Below the pieces are notes generated by a model, which was not told the DNA's origin, did not search any database, and worked only from the letters and a program-made list of their open reading frames with translations. Shown here in pieces: positions 33,053 through 41,035 of a DNA stretch of 41,035 nt (the stretch's first letter is position 1; each line of letters begins with the position of its first letter). The position numbers and the translations under genes were made by a program. Origin of the DNA: Rhodomicrobium sp. Az07 (lineage in GTDB: Bacteria; Pseudomonadota; Alphaproteobacteria; Rhizobiales; Rhodomicrobiaceae); NCBI RefSeq assembly GCF_018619475.1, contig NZ_JAHFZG010000023.1:1-41035 (forward strand), written 5' to 3'.

Positions 33053-33922
33053 ATGAGACGGCGACACTTTCTCTTCCTGCTCGGGGGCAGCCTGCTGCTG
33101 CCGTTGAAAACCGCCCCGGCATGGTCCATTTGCAACAGTGTGTCTGTTCTCGATGCGCCGTTGGAACTTGGAGGCAAGTGGGGTGGGTCCGTGCCGACGG
33201 ACGCGGCGGCGGTGCTGGAGCGCATGCGCAGGGCCTGTCTGGCGGGCGTTGCCTTGGTCTCTGATCGTCAGCCGGAAAGACTCCGGGTCGACAACCATGC
33301 CGGAACGCTGCCCTCGATATGGCTTCACACCAACCCGCCGCGGACCGGCTGGATCATCGTCAGTGTCGGCACCCGCGACTGGTGCAAACTCGCCTATCAA
33401 TTCGGCCATGAGCTCGGGCATGTGCTCTGCAACAGTTGGCAGCCGGATGCAAAGCCCAGAAACCCCTGCCAATGGATCGAGGAGGCTCTGGTCGAGGCGT
33501 TCTCCCTGCGTGGCCTCGGGCTCCTTGCGGATGCTTGGGCGCATGCGCCTCCTTTCCCGAACGACGCCGCATTCGCTGACTCCATCCGAGACTACCGGGA
33601 GAAGATGATTGTCAACTATCGTGTTGCGTTGCAGGGGGAAGGCGAGACGGCTTCGCTGCGCACCTGGTTCGAGAGCCATGAAGCTTCCCTCCATGTGGAC
33701 GGCGGTGTTATAGCCGCCGCAGGCGCGGTCTATACCATGCTTGATCTGCTGCAGAGCGACGCCACCATGATCGCGGATATGGGTGCGCTGAACCGTTGGC
33801 CGGGACGGAGCGGGGTTCCCCTCCACCACTACCTCAATCTATGGGAGAAAAGCTGTGCGGAGCTGAAGGCCCCCGGCCGATTGCCCGTGCGACTCCGTAA
33901 TATGCTCGCTAACCGCCCGTGA
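33053..33922 (+). CDS. Exported zincin-like (HExxH) metallopeptidase, family unknown
   Basis: 289 aa. The N-terminal MRRRHFLFLLGGSLLLPLKT looks like a signal peptide. The zinc motif HELGH (119-123) sits in YQFGHELGHVLCNSW, and WIEEALVEAF about 20 residues later provides a candidate third ligand glutamate (E143 or E144). The rest shows no domain that I recognise. It could be periplasmic or surface-linked. It is convergent with the type I secretion operon. Confidence 0.78.
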   Translation: MRRRHFLFLLGGSLLLPLKTAPAWSICNSVSVLDAPLELGGKWGGSVPTDAAAVLERMRRACLAGVALVSDRQPERLRVDNHAGTLPSIWLHTNPPRTGWIIVSVGTRDWCKLAYQFGHELGHVLCNSWQPDAKPRNPCQWIEEALVEAFSLRGLGLLADAWAHAPPFPNDAAFADSIRDYREKMIVNYRVALQGEGETASLRTWFESHEASLHVDGGVIAAAGAVYTMLDLLQSDATMIADMGALNRWPGRSGVPLHHYLNLWEKSCAELKAPGRLPVRLRNMLANRP

Positions 33923-33955
33923 ATACCAACTCGCTGCTCGACCGATGGCGAGAGA

Positions 33956-35752
33956 TCACGCCATCAATTCAGTATCCACCTCCGTTTCAGCTTCCTCAGC
34001 CGGCTTGAGGTCGAGCGCGGCGAGTTCCTCTGCTGCGTCCGGCGCGCCATAAGACGCTGCATGTTCGTACCAGCAGCGCGCGGCTTCGATATCCTTTGGG
34101 CCGCCCAGCCCTTGCGCCGCATATCGTGCGAGCATCAGGGCCGCGAGGGGATGTTTGTTCTCTGCCGCGCGGGCAAACCAGCGCCGTGCCTCGTCCTGGT
34201 CTGTTTCGATGTCGGCTCCGTCGCTGTGCATGGTGCCGAGGGCGAACATTGCGCCCGAGTGTCCCGACTGCGCCGCAGAGCGAAACCAGGTCAACGCGGC
34301 TTCCGGATCGCGCGGGACGCCGCGGCCCTGGAGATAAAACTCGGCGAGCGCAACCTGCGCATCCGCCAAGCCGGCTTCGGCGGCGGTTTCGAACCAGACG
34401 GCCGCTTCGCCATCGTTCCGGTCCAGTCCACGGCCATCGGCAAGCATGCGGCCATACCAATATTGCGCGCTCACCACCTCGTCGGCCGCCTGCTTCAGCC
34501 AGAACGCGGCGCGTGCGTCGTTGCGCGGCACACCGATGCCCTCGGCCAGGCAGACCGCGTAGTTGAACGCGCCGATAAGATCTCCTTGTTCAGCGGCACG
34601 CTCGAACCATTGATGCATGGGCAGGCTCCCGCTTTCGATGGTCGAAACGCCACCGGCCTGCAACAGCGCCGCCAGGTCTGCCTGAGCGCCGGTGTCCCCG
34701 GCCTCGGCGGCACGCTTGAACCAGGCCGCAGCCTCGTCGGGGTCGCGGGCCACGCTCGCCCCTGTGAGGTAAAGTGTGCCGAGCGCCCTGGCAGCGGCCC
34801 GGTGACCGCGTTCGGCCGCAGTGCGGAACCAGTGCGCCGCCTCGATATAATTCGGCGGCAGCGTGCCACCACGCGCATAAAGCTCACCGAGGTGCATTGC
34901 CGCGTCGCTTTCGCCTGCGACGGCGGCCCGGCGCAGCCAGCTTTCACCATTCAAGGTATCGACCTGTCCGCCTCGACCTTCGAGCAGCATCAGGCCAAGC
35001 TTCAGTTGTGCGGCGGTGAGATGAGCTTCGGCTGCGAGCGTGTACCGTCTCCGCGCCTCCGCTTCATCGAGCGCCGTCCCAATTCCGCCCTCCGCAGCCG
35101 CGCCCAGCAAGTAATGCGCGGTGGGTAGCCCCGCATCCGAAGCGCGCAGGAGTTCATCGCGTGCGAGAAGTGCATTGTCTGCGATATCGGCGCGAAGCAT
35201 GAGCGCGATGGCGTAGCCAAGCCGGCCCTGCGGACAATCCTGTTCGGCGGATTTGCGGTACCATTCGAACGCCGCATCAGGATCGCGCAGGTCTTCGGGG
35301 CCGGAGGAGAGAATGAAAGCCAGCATGGCCTGAGCATCCGGCGCACCGGCCTCGGCAGCTTTCTTCGCCCAGACCATGGCGGCATGATAATCGGGCGCCT
35401 CCGACTCCGTAGGCTCGAACAGCCTCGCACCGGCCTCGACGGCGGCTTCAGGCACGCCGAACAGATGAAGGGCGGCGAGGCGGCATTGCGCCCCGACATG
35501 CCCGGCTTCGGCAGCCAATTGATACCATCGCGCCGCCGAGACGGGATGCTGTAGCGCCCCCTTGCCCTCAAGATAGTGCTCGCCGACAATAAAAGCCGCT
35601 TCGCTGTCGCGCGCTTCGGCTGCGGCTATAAAGAGCGCAAGTGCGCGTTCCGGAGCCACCTTCGAAAGGCGTTCGGCGCGCGCCTTCGCCCGTTTCGGTG
35701 AGCGTGCAAAGAGGCGGTCCAGCGCCTTATGCAGGATACTCAGTTCGATCAT
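33956..35752 (-). CDS. Sel1-repeat (TPR-like) protein linked to the type I secretion operon
   Basis: 598 aa built almost wholly from 36-residue Sel1-like repeats, with recurring A-x-x-W-[FY]-x-x-A-A-E-x-G-x-x-x-A-x-x-x-L-G patterns (for example ARWYQLAAEAGHVGAQCRLAAL). No signal peptide or membrane segment is obvious. Sel1 arrays mediate protein-protein contacts. The gene starts 5 bp after the HlyD-family stop, so it belongs to the same operon as the exporter and may help assembly, cargo selection or regulation. Confidence 0.9.
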   Translation of the reverse strand: MIELSILHKALDRLFARSPKRAKARAERLSKVAPERALALFIAAAEARDSEAAFIVGEHYLEGKGALQHPVSAARWYQLAAEAGHVGAQCRLAALHLFGVPEAAVEAGARLFEPTESEAPDYHAAMVWAKKAAEAGAPDAQAMLAFILSSGPEDLRDPDAAFEWYRKSAEQDCPQGRLGYAIALMLRADIADNALLARDELLRASDAGLPTAHYLLGAAAEGGIGTALDEAEARRRYTLAAEAHLTAAQLKLGLMLLEGRGGQVDTLNGESWLRRAAVAGESDAAMHLGELYARGGTLPPNYIEAAHWFRTAAERGHRAAARALGTLYLTGASVARDPDEAAAWFKRAAEAGDTGAQADLAALLQAGGVSTIESGSLPMHQWFERAAEQGDLIGAFNYAVCLAEGIGVPRNDARAAFWLKQAADEVVSAQYWYGRMLADGRGLDRNDGEAAVWFETAAEAGLADAQVALAEFYLQGRGVPRDPEAALTWFRSAAQSGHSGAMFALGTMHSDGADIETDQDEARRWFARAAENKHPLAALMLARYAAQGLGGPKDIEAARCWYEHAASYGAPDAAEELAALDLKPAEEAETEVDTELMA

Positions 35753-35757
35753 GCTGG

Positions 35758-37164
35758 TCAGGCTCCCGGCTCGCGCATGCTTTCGTGGGCAATCGGAAGA
35801 ATCTTGGAGACGAAATATGTGAGTATGGAGCGTGTGCCGACCTTGACATCCGCAGTGAGTGGCATTCCAGGCATCAGCCGGAAGCCGGGCGGCGTGTCGT
35901 GCAGCATCATTTCGGTGAGAGAAATGTAGCCCTTGTAATAGAGGGTGCGGGGGCGGTTCGGAAGCGTGGAGCCACCTTCCTGAGGCAGCGCTTCAGGACT
36001 GAAGCTGTCCGCGCTGATCAAACGAACGGTGCCGCGCGCGCTGCCGTATTGCAGGAAGGGCAGCGTGTCGAACTTGATCGTTACCTCGTCCCCGGGGCGA
36101 ACATAGCCGCTGTCTATGCCGGAAATGTCCGCCTCGACCGACAGCGGCGCGTCGAGCGGCACAAGCTGCATCAGCGGTTCGGCACTTGTGACGACCGAGC
36201 CGACCGAGATCTTCGCCACCGACAACACGACCGCGTCGCGCGGTGCGGTCAGCACCACCAGCTGATTATGCAAATTGGCCTTGGTGAAGTCCTGGCGTGC
36301 CTGCGCCAGCTTGCGGCGCGTATCGGCGAGTTCCTGCGAGAGCTGGGCATTCCAGCGATTTACGTAGGCTTCCCGTTCAGCTTCCTCGGCGGCGAGTTTC
36401 CGGCCCGCTTGCGCGCTTTCCGACTCCGTCTGGGAAAGCGCAACCGCCATGTTCAGTCTGGCGTCCGTGGCCAGGATCGTATTCAGCCTGCTGCCGACCT
36501 GGAGGTTCTGAAGCTCCTGGCGCATGCCCTCGACATTTGCTGCGAGGCCGAGGCGCTTGCGATAGTGATCGGCCTGCGCACTGCTGCCGTCCATTTCGGT
36601 ACGATACTGATTGATCTTCTGATCGTGCGCTTCGAGCGAGGATTTGTACGCTCGAAATTGCTGATAGAAGATCGCGGCTTGCAACGTGGAGTGAGAGTTG
36701 GCCGGATCGGGCACGTAATCCTTGCCCGCAGTCTGTGCTTCGAGCCGCGCTGCCTTGGCGGTGAGCGAATCGAGCTGATCCTTCATCGAAGTGAGGTCGG
36801 CCGCGCTGATCGTCGGGTTAAGGCGGGCGAGCAACTGGCCCTTGCGAACGATATCGCCCTTTCGCACATTGATGCTCTCGACGATGGAATGATCGAAGGG
36901 CTGGACGACGATATTCGGCGCGTCGGCGACCAGCTTGCCGCTGGCCGACACGATCTTGTCGATCTGTATCAGTCCGCTGGCAGTGACCGTGGAGACCACC
37001 AGCAGGAAGACGAAAAGGTTCGTCGCGCGCGACAGCCTTGGAATCGGCTTCGCGATGATCGCGGCCGAGGGGCTCTCGAATTCGAGGGCAGCAAGCGGCA
37101 GCGGGCTCCTTTCGGCCCGCTTTGCCTTAGCCGACTTGGATAAACGAGGGAGCAGGAGCGGCAT
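35758..37164 (-). CDS. HlyD-family periplasmic adaptor of a type I secretion system
   Basis: 468 aa. One N-terminal membrane helix (ATNLFVFLLVVSTVTASG, about 47-64) is followed by the lipoyl half-motif VVQPFDHSIVESINVRKGDIVRKGQLLARL, a long coiled coil (about 115-290), the second half-motif LTAPRDAVVLSVAKISVGSVV and the C-terminal beta domain ending in the HlyD signature region (GMPLTADVKVGTRSILTYF). It joins the ABC exporter to an outer-membrane TolC-like channel, which is not in this window. AAGGAAAAG precedes the ATG. It overlaps the exporter gene by 38 bp. Confidence 0.95.
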   Translation of the reverse strand: MPLLLPRLSKSAKAKRAERSPLPLAALEFESPSAAIIAKPIPRLSRATNLFVFLLVVSTVTASGLIQIDKIVSASGKLVADAPNIVVQPFDHSIVESINVRKGDIVRKGQLLARLNPTISAADLTSMKDQLDSLTAKAARLEAQTAGKDYVPDPANSHSTLQAAIFYQQFRAYKSSLEAHDQKINQYRTEMDGSSAQADHYRKRLGLAANVEGMRQELQNLQVGSRLNTILATDARLNMAVALSQTESESAQAGRKLAAEEAEREAYVNRWNAQLSQELADTRRKLAQARQDFTKANLHNQLVVLTAPRDAVVLSVAKISVGSVVTSAEPLMQLVPLDAPLSVEADISGIDSGYVRPGDEVTIKFDTLPFLQYGSARGTVRLISADSFSPEALPQEGGSTLPNRPRTLYYKGYISLTEMMLHDTPPGFRLMPGMPLTADVKVGTRSILTYFVSKILPIAHESMREPGA

Positions 37165-39421
37165 GGGCTTTTCCTTGGTAATCGGTGTGGCGGTTCTGTT
37201 GAAGCCAGAGGTGGCGGTAGATGGCGCAGCGCTCTACCAACTCGCGATGCGGACCGATATCGACGACCTTCCCGCGGTCGAGGACGAGGGTCTTGTCACA
37301 CTCGACAAGCGACGAGAGACGGTGGGAAATGATCACCATCGTACGGCCACGAGCCATGCGCTGAAGGTTGGCGTTGATGAGCGCCTCGCTTTCCGGATCG
37401 AGCGCGGAAGTTGCCTCGTCGAGGATCAGCAGCTTCGGATCGGCGATCAGTGCCCTGGCGATGGCGAGACGCTGGCGCTGGCCGCCGGAGAGGTTGGTGG
37501 AACCCTCCTGGATCCAGGTCTCATAACCCTGTGGCAGGCGCTCGATGAACTCCTCGGCACCGGCAAGCCTCGCCGCGCGCACGGCGTCTTCGAAGCTCAG
37601 ACCGGGCCGCCCGGCCAGAATGTTGTCTTTCACCGAGCCGCGGAACAGGAAGTTGTCCTGCAGCACCGCCCCGAAGCTCTGGCGCAGATGACGGAGGTTG
37701 ATGTCCCGCAGTTCGATTCCATCGATCTTGATCGCGCCGGAATATTCAGGGCTGATGCCCATGAGCAGGCGGGTGACGGTGGATTTGCCCGACCCCGAAC
37801 GCCCCACCACACCCAGCATCATGCCGGGCTCTATGGAAAAGCTGATGTTGTCGAGTGCGGGCGATTTGCTTCCCTCATATTTGAAGCTCACCTCATCGAA
37901 GCTGATCGCGCCTTCGAGTTTCGGACGCAATCCGTGAGTAAGCGCCCGCTTCTCGGTCGGCCGGTTGAGAACCCACCCCACCTGATACAGCGCTTGCCGC
38001 GCTTCCTGGACGTCCTGAAGCAGACGCGCCAGATTAACCAGCGGGCCGGCGACGCGGCCGCCAAGCATCATGAAGCCGATCAGCCCGCCGAGAGACAACG
38101 GGTTGTTCGATGTCATCGCGAGATACGCGCCGAGCGCCAGCACGCCCGCCTGTGTGTATTTCTCGAACGGCATCACGAGCACCATGGGCCAGTTACTGAG
38201 CTTGCCCATCCGCATGTTGAGATCGCCGACCGTCGCGATTCGCTGATCCCATTCCGCGGCACGGGTGGATTCGAGGCACAGCGACTTGACTGTGCGGATG
38301 CCGTAGATGCTCTCGACCAGCGTGGAGCCCTTGTCCGACTCTGCCTGGATGATCTTGCCCGTCAGATCCGCGAGCGGCCGGAGAAAGGCCCATATGATTA
38401 GGGTGATGCAGCTCGCCGCCGCCAACACTGTCCAGGCGAGCGTTGCTTCCATGTAGAAAAGCACGGGCAGCAACAGCAGAACCATGGCAACGTCGATGAA
38501 CGTCGTAATCATGCGGCCGGTGAGGAACTCGCGAACGCGATAGAGCTGGCTCACCTTGTAGGAAAGCTCGCCGGCCTGATTGCGCTCGAAGAAGTCGATG
38601 GGCAGCGTCATCAGCCGGCTGAATATCGCAAGGTTTAGCCTCGTATCGAGCCGGGTGGCGAGTGTGACGAGCAGCATTCGCCGAGACCAGGCGATCAGCA
38701 TTTCGAAACCGAGCGCGATCAGAAGCACGACGACGATCAGCGTGAGCGTATTCATGCTCTGATACATGACGACCGTGTTCAGCGTCGTCATGATCATCAG
38801 GACGGGGAGCACGCTGAGGATGGTGATGGTAATGGAGCCGATCGCCACGTCGCGCAAAATGGATTTCTCACCCCAGACCATACGAGTGAGCAAGCCGAGA
38901 TCGAATGGCCTCTCATCCTCGCTCTCGCCGCGGGAGGCGCGCACGAGCAGCGTAGCCCCATCCCAAACCTGCTTGAGCCGGAGTTCGTCGATCGGCGTAG
39001 GCGGCTTCGTCGAAGGTGCCAGCGGATCGCGCACCAGAAGGACGCCGTGCTCATGATTGCGACCGACAACGACAGCGGCGCCGCCGTCAGAGAGCAGCAG
39101 CAAGATCGGTGCCGGGTTGTCGATTTTCATCAACTGACCGAAGCTGAGGCGGACGGCGCGAGCCCAAAGGCCGTATTGGCGGAGCCATTCCACAAGCGCA
39201 GCCGATGAGGGAGCGGCACTGTCAGCATTGGGCCTTACCCCTGTGGGGTCGGGATCGATGCCGTGATAGCGCGCGACATGAGTGGCGGCGACTATCCGAG
39301 CATGCAGAGCATTGGTGCCCTGCCCGTTGGAAGCGGCCTTCCCGCCAGGCTCGCCAGCGGAAGCGACGTGCAACAGCTGATTGGCCGCGGGCAGAATATT
39401 GGCAGGTGGCACGAAATTCAT
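37127..39421 (-). CDS. Type I secretion ABC exporter with inactive C39-like N-terminal domain
   Basis: 764 aa. The N-terminal about 150 residues resemble a C39 peptidase-like domain but lack the catalytic cysteine, as in HlyB-type exporters, so cargo is probably not cleaved. The membrane domain follows (LLTRMVWGEKSILRDVAIGS onward), then the ATPase: Walker A VVGRSGSGKSTVTR, signature NLSGGQRQRLAIARALI, Walker B LLILDEATSALD, and the H-loop ISHRLSSL. The ATG at 39421 is used; a GTG 3 codons earlier is equally possible. It lies directly after the collagen-like gene. Confidence 0.94.
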   Translation of the reverse strand: MNFVPPANILPAANQLLHVASAGEPGGKAASNGQGTNALHARIVAATHVARYHGIDPDPTGVRPNADSAAPSSAALVEWLRQYGLWARAVRLSFGQLMKIDNPAPILLLLSDGGAAVVVGRNHEHGVLLVRDPLAPSTKPPTPIDELRLKQVWDGATLLVRASRGESEDERPFDLGLLTRMVWGEKSILRDVAIGSITITILSVLPVLMIMTTLNTVVMYQSMNTLTLIVVVLLIALGFEMLIAWSRRMLLVTLATRLDTRLNLAIFSRLMTLPIDFFERNQAGELSYKVSQLYRVREFLTGRMITTFIDVAMVLLLLPVLFYMEATLAWTVLAAASCITLIIWAFLRPLADLTGKIIQAESDKGSTLVESIYGIRTVKSLCLESTRAAEWDQRIATVGDLNMRMGKLSNWPMVLVMPFEKYTQAGVLALGAYLAMTSNNPLSLGGLIGFMMLGGRVAGPLVNLARLLQDVQEARQALYQVGWVLNRPTEKRALTHGLRPKLEGAISFDEVSFKYEGSKSPALDNISFSIEPGMMLGVVGRSGSGKSTVTRLLMGISPEYSGAIKIDGIELRDINLRHLRQSFGAVLQDNFLFRGSVKDNILAGRPGLSFEDAVRAARLAGAEEFIERLPQGYETWIQEGSTNLSGGQRQRLAIARALIADPKLLILDEATSALDPESEALINANLQRMARGRTMVIISHRLSSLVECDKTLVLDRGKVVDIGPHRELVERCAIYRHLWLQQNRHTDYQGKAHAAPAPSFIQVG

Positions 39422-39472
39422 CTCGATCACTCTGTGAGCTGTTCAAGGAGAAACGCTTCTGGTCATGCAAAT

Positions 39473-39502
39473 GAGGAGATCGGCCGGATGGCCGATCTCC
39501 TC
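39473..39502. terminator. 13-bp perfect hairpin between the collagen-like gene and the exporter
   Basis: Arms GAGGAGATCGGCC (39473-39485) and GGCCGATCTCCTC (39490-39502) with loop GGAT. It lies 9 bp after the collagen-like stop in the minus-strand direction. No T-run follows on the minus strand, so partial termination or mRNA stabilisation is more likely than full stop. A T-rich stretch follows on the plus strand. Confidence 0.65.
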
Positions 39503-39511
39503 TCTTTTGTA

Positions 39512-41035
<1,524 letters not shown>

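Noticed and set aside
35641-38401. Two long plus-strand frames opposite the HlyD-type and ABC exporter genes
   Set aside because: No RBS or recognisable domain, and the minus-strand genes are clear.

Overview
The window comes from a GC-rich bacterial chromosome, most likely an alphaproteobacterium. The gene families fit a phototrophic or chemotrophic sulfur oxidiser, perhaps Hyphomicrobiales such as Rhodomicrobium; that is inferred from gene content and codon use, with no database search.

Region 1 (about 0.8-24 kb) is a sulfur-oxidation block between a tRNA-Gln and a tRNA-Tyr. A decayed tyrosine-recombinase fragment lies beside each tRNA. From left to right it holds: a BigR/SqrR-type persulfide-sensing repressor divergent from a persulfide dioxygenase, a TauE/SafE exporter and a YeiH-type exporter; a Crp/FNR regulator flanked by two paralogous 115-aa membrane proteins; the complete reverse Dsr operon on the minus strand (dsrA B E F H C M K L J O P N, then one of the paralogues); a divergent operon of two small unknown genes plus cysG (sirohaem for DsrAB); type I sulfide:quinone reductase; DsrE2; and TusA. 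Together these encode sulfide to persulfide/sulfane sulfur (SQR), sulfur relay (DsrE2, TusA, DsrEFH, DsrC), oxidation to sulfite (DsrAB with DsrL and DsrMKJOP), persulfide oxidation (dioxygenase) and likely sulfite export. GAAT/ATTC motifs in four promoter regions suggest one persulfide-responsive regulon.

Region 2 (24-26.2 kb) has a thiolase and a GST-like protein. Region 3 (26.3-32.8 kb) is the most unusual: a winged-helix-like protein and an Hsp70/actin-like ATPase form a two-gene operon, followed by an AT-rich gene for a protein with two TIR-type domains. That gene is embedded at the start of uvrA, so the first 219 coding bases of uvrA occur twice, once as a truncated copy before the TIR gene and once in the intact uvrA after it. 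It looks like a one-gene defence cassette, with no recombinase, that rebuilt its target gene on insertion.

Region 4 (33-41 kb) has a secreted zincin-like peptidase and a minus-strand type I secretion operon. The operon runs from a collagen-like Gly-Ala-Thr repeat protein (cut by the window end) through the ABC exporter and HlyD-type adaptor to a Sel1-repeat protein.

Several intergenic palindromic repeats begin with CTAG exactly at the TAG stop codon of the gene before them.
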